From Klebsiella africana (GTDB lineage Bacteria; Pseudomonadota; Gammaproteobacteria; Enterobacterales; Enterobacteriaceae), in the NCBI RefSeq assembly GCF_020526085.1, contig NZ_CP084874.1, positions 2,418,001 through 2,482,000 of the forward strand: DNA of 64,000 bases, read 5' to 3'. Every line of letters begins with the position of its first letter. Position 1 is the first letter of the stretch. The notes under the pieces are model-generated. The model made no database searches, had not been told where the DNA came from, and saw nothing but the letters and a program-made list of their open reading frames with translations. The translations under genes and the position numbers were made by a program. Shown piece after piece: positions 1-8,135 of this stretch.

Positions 1-629
1 GGCCAGCTCTAAGGATAGGTCAGCTTCACGCCTGTTCAGGACGTCGGCGACTGGCATCAGGACGTTTGATATCCGTTAATCGCGGCGCTATCAATGCTTA
101 ACTGGCTGATCCTTGGCGTATTTCATGGTGTAGCGCTGCGTTATTATCATTACTGGTAAATTAGGATTATTCCATCATTCATCGTCGCTTAAGGTTATTT
201 TCCCGTTATGAATATTTAGCGTCTTAAAATTTTAAATCGGCCGCAATCGCAATGAAAAAAAATAATTTCCACTCTATCGGTGATGGATTAACTACCTAAA
301 TAGGGTTACTATTTTTGAAAGCAAATGTGTCCACCCGGTGGGGAAGAAAAAAATAATTCATGCTTTTCATTTTTTTACAAAACCTTCTTCGGCAAAAAAA
401 AGAGAGCGAAAAATGACAACAATCTAAAGCGAATAAGTCAGTTAGGCGAAATTTATTTCATGGCGCCGCTGCGTTGTTAATTTTTATTTTTCTCTTTGCG
501 TTGATTAGCGTCTGGTTTTAATTTGACTCCTGTGGGCATTCCTCTAGTGTTAGATATCGAGGGCGATGATTTGTAACAGGGTCATTTTCCATTTACCAAC
601 CGATATTGATCAAACCAAAGGTGAAAATT
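1..629. other. Intergenic region before yciG-like gene
   Basis: No gene of convincing length is present. The first 120 bases could be the eroded end of something to the left, but every frame meets stops early and I recognise nothing. Bases 180-480 are strongly AT-rich, with A and T runs, unlike the GC-rich neighbours. A plausible promoter for the downstream stress gene lies near 523-550. No repeat or RNA gene was recognised. Confidence 0.5.
523..550 (+). promoter_or_regulatory. Candidate promoter of yciG-like gene
   Basis: TTGACT (523-528) is followed after 16 bases by TAGTGT (545-550). A C precedes the -10, as sigma-S promoters prefer. It lies about 80 bases before the start codon. This is read by eye only. 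The YciG family in E. coli is stationary-phase induced, which fits. Confidence 0.35.
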
Positions 630-815
630 ATGGCAGAGCATAGAGGCGGTTCAGGTAATTTTGCAGAAGATCGTGAAAAAGCATCCGAAGCCGGGCGTAA
701 AGGTGGGCAGCACAGCGGCGGGAACTTTAAAAATGATCCTGAGCGCGCATCCGAAGCCGGTAAAAAGGGTGGTAAGAACAGTCATGGCGGCGGCCGTAAA
801 GCCGGCGACAGCTAA
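630..815 (+). CDS. yciG: YciG-like general stress protein (KGG repeats)
   Basis: A small, very hydrophilic 61-residue protein made almost only of Gly, Lys, Glu, Ser and Ala. It carries two copies of the KGG stress motif (EKASEAGRKGGQ and ERASEAGKKGG, about residues 15-26 and 36-46), typical of YciG and the con-10 family. The molecular role is unknown; relatives are RpoS-dependent stress proteins that affect motility. The ATG at 630 is preferred over the one at 606 because the protein then begins MAEHRGGSGNF like the family. A terminator follows at 856-890. In E. coli the order is yciG-yciF-yciE; here yciF is absent and a small membrane protein stands before yciE. Confidence 0.85.
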   Translation: MAEHRGGSGNFAEDREKASEAGRKGGQHSGGNFKNDPERASEAGKKGGKNSHGGGRKAGDS

Positions 816-855
816 TGACTGAAGCCTGAGACGCCTCACAGAGGCGTCGGTGCAA

Positions 856-890
856 AAACCTGTGGGCCGCTGGTCCGCAGGTTTCTCTTT
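856..890 (+). terminator. Rho-independent terminator after yciG-like gene
   Basis: Ten-base arms AAACCTGTGG (856-865) and CCGCAGGTTT (875-884), with one G-U pair, are followed by TCTCTTT. A shorter hairpin, GACGCCT/AGGCGTC at 830-848, lies just before it. Together they should separate yciG from the following gene. Confidence 0.6.
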
Positions 891-1015
891 ATTGGGCCCT
901 TTAATAATAAATATGATCTGGCAACCCGCAGGAATTTATCTGAGAACAGGCAAGGATAAATGAACCGGCAATACGCTGGAAAGGGTTAACTATTTATATT
1001 ACAGCAGGTAATCAA

Positions 1016-1231
1016 ATGAAGTTGACGCCGGTTTTTATTAAACGCTGTCATCTTGTGGCCGCCGTTATGTGGGTAGGCCTGGCAATACCCTCGTTAATCT
1101 GGTGGAAAAACAGTGTCCTGTGGGTCATCCTTATCAGTATTTATGCAAATATTGTGGGGCACTTATCAGGATATAGCGCAGCGCGAGCTGACCAGGCGGC
1201 GGAAGAGAATGAAAATTCCGCGTCAAAATAA
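1016..1231 (+). CDS. Small two-helix membrane protein
   Basis: A 71-residue protein with two predicted membrane helices (about residues 10-29 and 33-52), the first holding WVGLAIPSLIWW, and a charged tail ending in AEENENSASK. I do not recognise the family. It sits between the YciG-like and YciE genes, the place that yciF holds in E. coli, and ends 23 bases before yciE, so co-transcription with yciE is likely. A weak ribosome site (CAGG) lies a few bases before the ATG. Its placement suggests an envelope role in the same stress response; this is inference. Confidence 0.6.
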   Translation: MKLTPVFIKRCHLVAAVMWVGLAIPSLIWWKNSVLWVILISIYANIVGHLSGYSAARADQAAEENENSASK

Positions 1232-1254
1232 CGAGTTTGCCCTAAGAGGTTTTT

Positions 1255-1761
1255 ATGACTGAGATTGAAAATTACCACAACTGGCTTCGCGATGCGCATG
1301 CAATGGAAAAACAAGCTGAAACGATGTTGATTGCGGTGAGTCGCAGGATAGAAAACTATCCGCCTTTGCGCACCCGTCTTGAACAACATCTTTATGAAAC
1401 CCGTCGGCAATTATCGGCCCTGCAGGATATTATTGCTCGTAATCATATTTCTCGCTCTGTGTTGAAAGAAGCGATGAGCCGCGTGGCGGCGCTGGGCCAG
1501 ACCATCGGGATGATGCTGCCTGGCGATGAGATCGTTAAAATCATTACCACTACCTATGTTTTTGCCCAATTTGAGGTCGCCTGCTATACCGCCTTATTAA
1601 CGGCGGCGAAACGAGCAGGCGACCACCATGCCATTCACACCCTGGAAGCGATACTGGCGGAGGAGCGCGGCATGGCAGACTGGCTGCTTCATCATCAGTC
1701 GGCGGTGGTGGCAGAATTTCTTCTCCGCGCTGAACGGTCTGGCGTTGAGGTCGGACTGTAA
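1255..1761 (+). CDS. yciE: YciE-like ferritin-fold stress protein
   Basis: A 168-residue, all-helical protein that closely resembles E. coli YciE. The opening (NYHNWLRDAHAMEKQAE) and the ISRSVLKEAMSRVAALGQ, FEVACYTALLTAAK and AILAEERGMADWL segments keep the helix pattern and the spaced Glu/His residues of the DUF892 ferritin-like four-helix bundle. The family is thought to bind a di-metal centre and is induced in stationary phase and osmotic stress; its reaction is unknown. The length equals the E. coli protein. It lies 23 bases after a small membrane-protein gene and 17 bases before another small gene. Confidence 0.85.
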   Translation: MTEIENYHNWLRDAHAMEKQAETMLIAVSRRIENYPPLRTRLEQHLYETRRQLSALQDIIARNHISRSVLKEAMSRVAALGQTIGMMLPGDEIVKIITTTYVFAQFEVACYTALLTAAKRAGDHHAIHTLEAILAEERGMADWLLHHQSAVVAEFLLRAERSGVEVGL

Positions 1762-1778
1762 GCAGCCGGAGATGAATT

Positions 1779-1961
1779 ATGGTTAAACGCCACACTATCG
1801 CGCTCCGCGCCGCCGAGGAAGAGGTGCCTCTGCTGTTAACCGCCAGACAACAGGCGTTGGTAGACGCAGTGGCTAACAGACCCCTCCCGGCATCGCAGAG
1901 TGAATCAGCGCCCGTCGAACCACCCTGCGAGAAAGAGGATGATGTGCGCCAACCGCGCTGA
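1779..1961 (+). CDS. Small hypothetical protein after yciE
   Basis: A 60-residue hydrophilic protein of no recognised family. A good ribosome site (GGAGATG) precedes the ATG, which is 17 bases after the yciE stop. A Pro/Glu-rich tail (PASQSESAPVEPPCEKEDD) suggests a disordered C-terminus. Spacing and direction place it in one transcript with yciE and perhaps with the GH13 gene 38 bases later. Conservation in other genomes would decide whether it is real. Confidence 0.5.
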   Translation: MVKRHTIALRAAEEEVPLLLTARQQALVDAVANRPLPASQSESAPVEPPCEKEDDVRQPR

Positions 1962-1999
1962 ATCCTGGTGACTGACGGGCAGAGCGCAAGGTGATAGGG

Positions 2000-3625
2000 A
2001 TGCAACGTGAAGAGTGGTTTCACCGAGCCGTCATTTATCAGATTGATAGTTCGCTGTTTTATGACGCCAATGGCGATGGCTACGGCGATCTCGCCGGCAT
2101 TCGCCAAAAGCTACACTACGTTCGTAGCCTCGGGGCGACGGTTCTCTGGCTGACCCCGTTTTATCTTACCCCTCTGCAGGATGATGGCTATGACATCAGC
2201 GATCATCTGCAGCCTGATCCGAGATTCGGCACCATCGCCGATGTGATTGAGCTGATTGCCCGCGCCCGCGAGCTGGGGCTGCGGGTCATCGTCGAGCTGG
2301 TCATTCAGCACACCTCTGCGCAGCATCCGTGGTTTCAGGCGGCCCGGCAAGACCCTCATTCTCCCTGGCGGCCGTACTACCTGTGGGCCGATCGGCCGCC
2401 GGACAACGACGATCCCCCGATGTTTCCCGGCGTCGAGGAGAGTGTCTGGCGCTGGGACGAACAGGCCGGACAGTACTACCGGCACATATTTTATCGTCAT
2501 GAGCCCGACCTGAATCTTGCTCATCCGCCGGTGATCGCGGAAATCGAAAACATCATCACCTTCTGGCTGCAGGCCGGAGTGTCAGGCTTTCGCCTCGATG
2601 CCGCATCGCATCTGGTGAAACAGGCCGGGAAGGGCGACGAGGCGCGAGGCTACCCGCTCCTGGACCATCTCCGGCAGGTTGTGCAGCGCCTCAACCCCGA
2701 TGCGATACTCCTGGGAGAAGTAGACGTCGCGGTAGAAGATTACCGTCATTATTTCGGCCACGGCGATCGGCTGCAAATGGTGCTTAATTTCTGGCTTAAC
2801 AAGTACCTGTACCTCAGCCTGGCGCAGCAGCGTGCCGCGCCGGTGGTGAAGGCCCTGCAGGCGATGGTGATCCCGCCGGACGGGTGCTGCTTCGTCAACT
2901 GGCTGCGCAACCATGATGAACTGGATCTTGAAGGGATTGGCGTTCGCAACAAGCGCCAGGTTATCCGCACCTTTGCCCCTGCTAAATCGATGTCCGTTTA
3001 CCAGCGCGGCGTACGCCGAAGACTGGCGCCTATGCTGGACGGCGATACCCGGCGCATTGCGTTAGCCCATGCTATCCTGCTGGCGCTGCCCGGCGTGCCG
3101 GTGATGCGCTATGGCGATGAGATTGGCATGGGTGACGATCTCTCCTTACCGGAGCGCTACGCGGTCAGAACGCCGATGCAGTGGTCGGCTGCGCCTAATG
3201 GTGGCTTTTCCCGGGCAGCGCGGGACGATCTGCCGGTCAAACCGGTGGCCAGCGGGCGGTTCCGCTACCAACGGATCAATGTCGAAAAGGCACTGCGCCA
3301 TCCCCGATCGCTACTGCATCGGGTGCGAAATATGGTACTGGCGCGGACGGAATACACCGAGCCGGGCTCCATTCCTTTCGCCATTCTCGCGGTGAAACCC
3401 GCTGCGGTGCTGGGCCTGAGCTATCTCAGCGAATCGCGGGAGGTGCTGATGCTGGCAAACTGCAGCGAGCAGGCGGTGGAGGTCCAGATCCCGCCGCTGG
3501 CTGAGGGCTACTGGAGCCCAATTCTGGAAGATAAGTTGTACCAGGACGCGCTGCACGGCGGGAAAGACGCGCGGCTGAATCTGGGGGGATACGGTTACCG
3601 CTGGTTCAGCCGCAGCCTGAGTTAG
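2000..3625 (+). CDS. GH13 trehalose-synthase-like alpha-glucosidase
   Basis: A 541-residue glycoside hydrolase family 13 protein. The usual features appear in order: VIYQIDSSLFYDANGDGYGDLAGI at the first barrel strand, the nucleophile region GFRLDAA (Asp200), the acid/base region LGEVD (Glu240) and NHDE with the transition-state Asp306. The overall pattern is nearest to maltose/trehalose-interconverting enzymes (trehalose synthase, GH13_16 type). There is no signal peptide, so it should act in the cytoplasm, perhaps making trehalose under stress. The ATG at 2000 is preferred over the GTG at 1991 because AAGGTG lies six bases upstream of it. The substrate is inferred; a general alpha-glucosidase is possible. 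Its stop overlaps the end of the opposing SDR gene by four bases. Confidence 0.8.
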   Translation: MQREEWFHRAVIYQIDSSLFYDANGDGYGDLAGIRQKLHYVRSLGATVLWLTPFYLTPLQDDGYDISDHLQPDPRFGTIADVIELIARARELGLRVIVELVIQHTSAQHPWFQAARQDPHSPWRPYYLWADRPPDNDDPPMFPGVEESVWRWDEQAGQYYRHIFYRHEPDLNLAHPPVIAEIENIITFWLQAGVSGFRLDAASHLVKQAGKGDEARGYPLLDHLRQVVQRLNPDAILLGEVDVAVEDYRHYFGHGDRLQMVLNFWLNKYLYLSLAQQRAAPVVKALQAMVIPPDGCCFVNWLRNHDELDLEGIGVRNKRQVIRTFAPAKSMSVYQRGVRRRLAPMLDGDTRRIALAHAILLALPGVPVMRYGDEIGMGDDLSLPERYAVRTPMQWSAAPNGGFSRAARDDLPVKPVASGRFRYQRINVEKALRHPRSLLHRVRNMVLARTEYTEPGSIPFAILAVKPAAVLGLSYLSESREVLMLANCSEQAVEVQIPPLAEGYWSPILEDKLYQDALHGGKDARLNLGGYGYRWFSRSLS

Positions 3626-4617
3626 CGCCGTTTCCCGGAACGACGAAACAGCGCCCGCAGGGCCATCGTTGCCACCGCCACCCCAACGCCGACGGCGACT
3701 TTTCCCGGGAGATCGGCGCTAATCGTCACTGCTTTACGCCGCGCGCCATCGTTAAAGGGGCCATGGCCGGGGTGGTTGCCACGCACCGGTGAGAACAGGT
3801 CGTCCTGTTGCTCAACCGGTTTCGGCTGAGCGGTAAACTGTCCCTCCCATGCTTTCTTCACCATCAGACGATCGAGCAGGCGCGGGAAGAAAACCTGGCC
3901 GAGGATCGACTGGATGGTACTTTTCCCCACCCACAGCTCGTTGACCGGACGCCGGATGACGTTGTAGATGGCGTCGGCGGCCACCTCGGGCTGATAGACC
4001 GGCGGCACCGGCTGCATGGCCTGATCCATTTTGTTTCGCGCCCAGCCAAACTGGGCAGTATTCATCCCTGGCAGTTGTACCATGGTCAACTGGATAGGGA
4101 TCTCCTCGTGCATCAGTTCGGTACGCACGGCATCGGTAAAGCCGCGGATCGCCGCTTTGGCGCCACAGTAGGCCGATTGCAAAGGGATTGAACGCCAGGC
4201 GAGTGCCGAGCCAGCCTGAATAATCACTCCGCGCTCCCGGGGCGTCATGACCGCCAGCGCTGCGCGGGTGCCGTTCACATACCCGAGGTAGGTCACCTCC
4301 GTCACCCGGCGAAATTCTTCATCACTCATCTGGCGAAAGGGCGCCAGGACGGTAGCCATGGCATTGTTGATCCACACGTCTATCGCACCGAGGGTGGTTT
4401 CCACCTCAGCGGCGGCACGTTGCAGGGCGCTGGCATCGACAACATCGACGCTGATAGCCAGTGTTTTTACGCCGAACCGTTCACAGAGTTGCTGTGTCTC
4501 CTGCAGACCGGTTTCGTCCCGAGCGATCAGCGCCACATGGTAGCCGGCGCGGGCAAAACGTAGCGCGGTGGCTTTACCCACTCCCGCGGTACCTCCGGTA
4601 ATGACCATTACAGACAT
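3622..4617 (-). CDS. SDR family oxidoreductase with C-terminal helix
   Basis: A 331-residue short-chain dehydrogenase. The NAD(P)-binding motif TGGTAGVG is at residues 7-14, NNA at 84-86, catalytic Ser137, and Tyr150/Lys154 in SAYCGAKAA. After the Rossmann domain comes an extra tail of about 80 residues ending in a hydrophobic stretch (VGVGVAVATMALRALF) and basic residues, so it may be membrane-anchored. The start at 4617 (MSVMVITGG) is chosen because GAGGT lies just before it; the longer frame to 4653 adds residues the family lacks. The substrate is unknown. SDRs of this tailed type often sit in stress loci, which matches the neighbours. Confidence 0.8.
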   Translation of the reverse strand: MSVMVITGGTAGVGKATALRFARAGYHVALIARDETGLQETQQLCERFGVKTLAISVDVVDASALQRAAAEVETTLGAIDVWINNAMATVLAPFRQMSDEEFRRVTEVTYLGYVNGTRAALAVMTPRERGVIIQAGSALAWRSIPLQSAYCGAKAAIRGFTDAVRTELMHEEIPIQLTMVQLPGMNTAQFGWARNKMDQAMQPVPPVYQPEVAADAIYNVIRRPVNELWVGKSTIQSILGQVFFPRLLDRLMVKKAWEGQFTAQPKPVEQQDDLFSPVRGNHPGHGPFNDGARRKAVTISADLPGKVAVGVGVAVATMALRALFRRSGKRR

Positions 4618-4786
4618 AGTGACCTCATTATTGTTAGCTAACGCAATATTCACTGCACGGATCGGTTAATTATTTCTCACCTATCGCAATCCAGAGGTGA
4701 GAAATATCCTGGAATAAACGCAGTGTGAATCAGGCGACATATCCAGGTTACTTTGGACAGATCCTGCCAGGCTCGATGAAGACGTT

Positions 4787-4793
4787 CTATAAT
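4787..4793 (+). promoter_or_regulatory. Candidate sigma-S-type -10 element
   Basis: CTATAAT sits about 35 bases before the start of a small gene and has the C just upstream of the hexamer that sigma-S prefers. There is no good -35 at normal spacing, which also suits sigma-S. Confidence 0.4.
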
Positions 4794-4827
4794 CTGTAAG
4801 ATCCCTGACAAACTGCGAGGAGGAAAA

Positions 4828-4923
4828 ATGTTGATATTAGACGTTCTTAGCGTTGAAAAAGAAGAGGATGATGCCACCCGTGCTCCGGAGTCGGGCGATA
4901 AACAACCGGAGCGCGATAAATAG
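4828..4923 (+). CDS. Small acidic protein, 31 residues
   Basis: A very short gene with an unusually strong ribosome site: GAGGAGG begins at 4817, six bases before the ATG. The protein starts MLILDVLSVEKEEDD and ends PERDK; it is highly charged with a short hydrophobic start. It stands alone between divergent and convergent neighbours, with a sigma-S-like -10 (4787-4793) in front. No family is recognised. The promoter plus near-perfect Shine-Dalgarno sequence argues for real translation. It is convergent with the YetF-like gene, whose stop is 11 bases away. Confidence 0.55.
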   Translation: MLILDVLSVEKEEDDATRAPESGDKQPERDK

Positions 4924-4933
4924 CAAACTGATA

Positions 4934-5380
4934 CTATTCCTGTTGGGGAATAATAGATATCTGGCCGTTACGCTCAAGAATGGCGTATTTTATCGCGTGC
5001 AGTTCGTAAATCCCATGGTGCTGCCTGGCGGCCAGCAGGATATCATCGACAGAAATATTAACGAGCTTGATCTTCTCGTCGATGACAGCACCATTTTCCA
5101 CCACAATAACCGGAGAGCCATCGAGGAAATTTTCTGCCTGTGAAAAACGCTTCTTAATATAGCCGAATAAAATATCAATACTGACCAGGGTGACGATGGT
5201 GAGCATCGAGCCGGTAACGGAATAGTCAGTACTGAGCATCGCCTGCTGAGTGGCTTCGCTAATTATCAGCAGTAATATCAGATCAAAATTGGTGAGCTGC
5301 ATTAGCGTTCTTCTTCCTGCAATTTTGAAAATAATCAACAGGATAATATAAATTGCCGCAGCTCTGAGTACCATTTCCAT
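4934..5380 (-). CDS. YetF/DUF421 family membrane protein
   Basis: A 148-residue protein with hydrophobic segments at the N-terminus (MVLRAAAIYIILLIIFKIAGRR, LILLLIISEATQ, MLTIVTLVSIDILFGYI). A soluble YetF-type domain follows, with LDGSPVIVVENGAVIDE and the ending ISVDDILLAARQHHGIYELHAIKYAILERNGQISI. DUF421 proteins assemble in the inner membrane; YetF relatives are linked to envelope stress and to germinant or surface functions in spore formers. The ATG at 5380 has TAGGAG just upstream, and the longer frame would add residues from the preceding gene. It begins eight bases after the stop of the membrane protein upstream, so the two form an operon. Confidence 0.8.
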   Translation of the reverse strand: MEMVLRAAAIYIILLIIFKIAGRRTLMQLTNFDLILLLIISEATQQAMLSTDYSVTGSMLTIVTLVSIDILFGYIKKRFSQAENFLDGSPVIVVENGAVIDEKIKLVNISVDDILLAARQHHGIYELHAIKYAILERNGQISIIPQQE

Positions 5381-5388
5381 AACGACTC

Positions 5389-5892
5389 CTACGGATAAAT
5401 AAATTGAGACCAGGTGACAGCAGACCGATCGTTTACTGCCGCTTGCAGGGTGATATTCCCAGCCGTTTTGGGGGTAATGGAAAGCCACACTGACATCGGC
5501 AAACGATGGGGCGTCTGCTGATACACGAGATATAATTTCCCGCCGGTGCTGTACATCTTATCTGGTTGCGGGCGGATATCACCGATCTGGTAGCGGGTTA
5601 ATATCGGGGCGGCTAAGCTGATAATGGTATCGCTGGCCGTATCCGGTTTAATCTGAATATTCAGTTCGGTTTCACTCATCAGCCTGGCATAACGCTGGTA
5701 ATCAACGGCTAATTCACCGCTGGCGCTTTCCCGGTGCGCTTCGCTGAAATACCCCGAAGACCACAGGCCGCTTAGCGCGGTGAGGATGATGAGGCCTAAC
5801 ATAATTATCCCATAGCGCCGGAAGTAATATTCGAAGCGTAGTGCTCGGACATTCTCATCGACGATAGGACGAGGCTGTTGATTCTTAATCAT
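5389..5892 (-). CDS. Single-pass membrane protein of YetF operon
   Basis: A 167-residue protein of no recognised family. It has a charged N-terminus, one membrane helix (IIMLGLIILTALSGLW, about residues 29-44) and a mostly beta-like region of about 120 residues that should lie in the periplasm. It ends eight bases before the YetF-like gene, so the products probably act together. Pairing of DUF421 proteins with a small one-helix protein recurs in enterobacteria as far as I recall, but I cannot assign a role. Confidence 0.65.
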   Translation of the reverse strand: MIKNQQPRPIVDENVRALRFEYYFRRYGIIMLGLIILTALSGLWSSGYFSEAHRESASGELAVDYQRYARLMSETELNIQIKPDTASDTIISLAAPILTRYQIGDIRPQPDKMYSTGGKLYLVYQQTPHRLPMSVWLSITPKTAGNITLQAAVNDRSAVTWSQFIYP

Positions 5893-6037
5893 TAGTATTT
5901 TCCCGGTGCGTCGTTTTGGCAGCAGCGTAACGATAAGGACTTTCTTATATTAGACGATATCAGAACAATTGACTTTGTAAAAATGACCAGCCTCAGCCAG
6001 GCTTTATTGTCATCATCAGCAAAAAAATGGAGGCATG

Positions 6038-6442
6038 ATGAAAAAATTAGCATGGGTCATGGCCAGTCTGTTCGCCGTGGGGATAGCCCAGGCGGAAGAT
6101 AAGGGAGGGTTTAGCCAGGATGCCGCACCGCCGCCGCCACACAAACTGAATGATGGCTATCGCGGCGTTGAGGAGGGGCGGATTATGACTGTCGAACAGG
6201 CGAAAACCATGCACGACGGCGCGACCATCTCGCTGCGCGGTAACCTGCTCACCCGTGAAGGGGATGACCGTTACCAGTTTCGCGATAAAAGCGGCACCAT
6301 CACCGTGATTATCCCGCACGCCGCCTTTAACGAACAACACGTAGAGCCTGACGATCTGGTCAATATCAACGGCAGCCTTGATCGCAAAATGACGCCGCCG
6401 GTGGTGCGTATCGATCGTCTGCTCAAACAGTCGCCTAAGTAA
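6038..6442 (+). CDS. YdeI/YgiW-family periplasmic OB-fold stress protein
   Basis: A 134-residue exported protein. The signal peptide is MKKLAWVMASLFAVGIAQA, then a Pro-rich linker (DAAPPPPHKL) and a bacterial OB fold with VEQAKTMHDGATISLRGNLL, YQFRDKSGTITVIIP and DLVNINGSLDR. Family members YdeI and YgiW (VisP) are periplasmic and support resistance to hydrogen peroxide, acid and cationic peptides. The second of two adjacent ATGs (6038) is preferred because GGAGG is four bases before it, but only one bases before 6035. It diverges from the YetF operon and is followed 15 bases later by a small gene. Confidence 0.85.
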   Translation: MKKLAWVMASLFAVGIAQAEDKGGFSQDAAPPPPHKLNDGYRGVEEGRIMTVEQAKTMHDGATISLRGNLLTREGDDRYQFRDKSGTITVIIPHAAFNEQHVEPDDLVNINGSLDRKMTPPVVRIDRLLKQSPK

Positions 6443-6457
6443 GCGGAGCACGTCGCT

Positions 6458-6604
6458 ATGAACACCATTTCTCACTCGCAAGACGAAGAGCGCAGTAAGC
6501 AACCTGCCCGTGAGGCACCGGGGAAGCAGGGCGAGGTGCCGCGTAAACGGGACGACAGCAAGGATGACAAATCCGATCCCTGGCATCCGCAGGGGGGCCG
6601 ATAG
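6458..6604 (+). CDS. Small hydrophilic hypothetical protein
   Basis: A 48-residue, highly charged protein beginning MNTISHSQDEERSK and ending DPWHPQGGR. It contains many Lys, Arg, Asp, Glu, Pro and Gln residues and no hydrophobic core, so it is probably disordered. GGAG lies nine bases before the ATG, and the gene follows the OB-fold stress gene by 15 bases, so they are likely co-transcribed. The composition resembles small stress proteins of Enterobacteriaceae, but I do not recognise a named family. Confidence 0.5.
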   Translation: MNTISHSQDEERSKQPAREAPGKQGEVPRKRDDSKDDKSDPWHPQGGR

Positions 6605-6689
6605 CGTCATCATTTGTCACCAACGACACGAAAACCAGAGGAAAGCGGGTGCCAGAGGCCGCATAAAGACGCAGCTTCGGCATCACGCA

Positions 6690-6696
6690 CTATACT
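6690..6696 (+). promoter_or_regulatory. Sigma-S-type -10 element of osmC
   Basis: CTATACT, the consensus sigma-S -10 with its upstream C, lies about 30 bases before the osmC start codon. E. coli osmC has a sigma-S-dependent promoter at a comparable place. Confidence 0.6.
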
Positions 6697-6726
6697 TTTG
6701 TTCGACATTATCACTGGAGGAAACAT

Positions 6727-7158
6727 ATGGCGATTCATAAGAAAGGGCTGGCCCACTGGGAAGGCGACCTGAAGCATGGTAAAGGCACGGTGTCGACAGA
6801 AAGCGGGGCGCTGAGCCAGCAGCCCTACGGCTTTAACACCCGTTTTGAGGGGGTGAAGGGCACCAACCCTGAGGAGCTGATCGGCGCCGCGCATGCCGCC
6901 TGTTTCTCAATGGCCCTGTCATTGATGCTCAGCGAAGAGGGCTATACCGCCACGTCAATCGACACGACGGCGGTGGTCACCCTCAATAAAACCGATGGCG
7001 GCTTTGCGATTACCGACATCGCGCTGCAAAGCCAGATCGTCCTGCCGGATGTTTCACCCGCGGCGTTCGATGAGATCATCCAGAAAGCGAAGGCCGGATG
7101 CCCGGTATCGCAGGTGCTGAAAGCCAATATTACCCTCGATTACCAGCTGAATCCGTAA
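6727..7158 (+). CDS. osmC: Osmotically inducible peroxiredoxin OsmC
   Basis: A 143-residue thiol peroxidase that reduces organic hydroperoxides in the cytoplasm. The two conserved cysteines fall at the same residue numbers as in E. coli OsmC, Cys59 (AAHAACFSMALS) and Cys125 (AKAGCPVSQV). The N-terminus (MAIHKKGLAHWEGDL) and length also match. GGAGG precedes the ATG. A sigma-S-like -10 lies just upstream and a strong terminator just downstream (7165-7190), so it is a single-gene unit. Confidence 0.95.
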   Translation: MAIHKKGLAHWEGDLKHGKGTVSTESGALSQQPYGFNTRFEGVKGTNPEELIGAAHAACFSMALSLMLSEEGYTATSIDTTAVVTLNKTDGGFAITDIALQSQIVLPDVSPAAFDEIIQKAKAGCPVSQVLKANITLDYQLNP

Positions 7159-7164
7159 GCCGTC

Positions 7165-7190
7165 GTGCCCGCGTGCTGCGGGCACTCTTT
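7165..7190 (+). terminator. Terminator of osmC
   Basis: A perfect eight-base hairpin, GTGCCCGC (7165-7172) and GCGGGCAC (7178-7185), with a five-base loop, followed by TCTTT. Confidence 0.75.
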
Positions 7191-7262
7191 CCGCAATATC
7201 TCTCCCAGTGCTATCCAATAGTGGTATCTTTTGTCCTTTAGTTGAGCGTAAGGGACACCATC

Positions 7263-8132
7263 ATGATCGGCATTCGCCGAATGATCGAGGCGCAGGTGCT
7301 CGGCCTGACCGGCATGGCGCTAAAAGAGATCGACTTTGAACGACCCAAAGGTGAGCCGGGCCTGTTTGGTCCGCAGTCGGCCATCTGGCAGGTACACGGC
7401 GATTTTACCTCTATGCTGTGCGGCGGCATTAGCGCGCTGTTGCTGCAGATGTTGCACCCTCTGGCGCTGGCCGGCGTCTGGGATCACTCTCGTTTTCGCG
7501 AGGACATTTTTGGCCGCCTGCGCCGCACCAGCCAGTTTATTTCCGCTACCACCTTTGCCACTACCCCCGACGCCGAACGGTTAATCGCCAAAGTGCAGGG
7601 GATTCATCAGCGGATCGGCGGGGTGGATAAGGACGGAACCCCGTACCAGGCGAGCGACCCGGCGCTGTTAACCTGGGTGCACGTCGCCGAGTGCAGCCGC
7701 TTTATGGCCTCCCACCTGCGCTACAAGCGGACGGTGGTCAGCGCCGAGCGCCAGGAGGACTATTTTCGTGAGTCGGCGGAAATAGCGCGGCGGCTGGGGG
7801 CTCGGGATATTCCTCAGACCCCGCAGGAGGTGGCGGACTATCTCGAGGCGATGCGCCCCCGGCTGCGCTGCGACGAACGCACCCGGGAGGTTGCTCAGGT
7901 GCTGCTCTCCACCCGTCTTCCGGGGCGGATGAGCCGGCCGGTCGGCCGGGTGATGATGAATGCAGGAATCGACCTCCTGCCGGAATGGGCGCAGGAGATG
8001 CTGGGGTTGTCGCTCACGCCGCTGCAGCGGCGCACGACGCGCTTGATGGTCCATGGCATCGCCCGCGTGCTCCGTGCCTCGGTACGCAACGGCGCGTGGC
8101 ATTGTGCCATGCGCCGGATGGCAGTGGAGTAA
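7263..8132 (+). CDS. MpaB-family (DUF2236) oxygenase-like protein
   Basis: A 289-residue helical protein of the ER-bound oxygenase MpaB/MpaB'/Rubber oxygenase family (DUF2236). Typical parts are the N-terminal GEPGLFGPQSAIWQVHGD, a hydrophobic LLLQMLHPLALAGVWDHS, and the central LTWVHVAECSRF with the His thought to bind heme. Fungal MpaB cleaves a prenyl chain, and the rubber oxygenase Lcp shares the fold; the bacterial substrate is unknown. The ATG at 7263 is chosen because AAGGGA lies seven bases upstream; a TTG at 7242 would add seven residues. The opposing binding-protein gene ends three bases beyond the stop. Confidence 0.75.
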   Translation: MIGIRRMIEAQVLGLTGMALKEIDFERPKGEPGLFGPQSAIWQVHGDFTSMLCGGISALLLQMLHPLALAGVWDHSRFREDIFGRLRRTSQFISATTFATTPDAERLIAKVQGIHQRIGGVDKDGTPYQASDPALLTWVHVAECSRFMASHLRYKRTVVSAERQEDYFRESAEIARRLGARDIPQTPQEVADYLEAMRPRLRCDERTREVAQVLLSTRLPGRMSRPVGRVMMNAGIDLLPEWAQEMLGLSLTPLQRRTTRLMVHGIARVLRASVRNGAWHCAMRRMAVE

Positions 8133-8135
8133 AGG

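Noticed and set aside
1..120. Possible remnant of a gene at the left edge
   Set aside because: All three forward frames meet stops within 90-110 bases and no family is recognisable.
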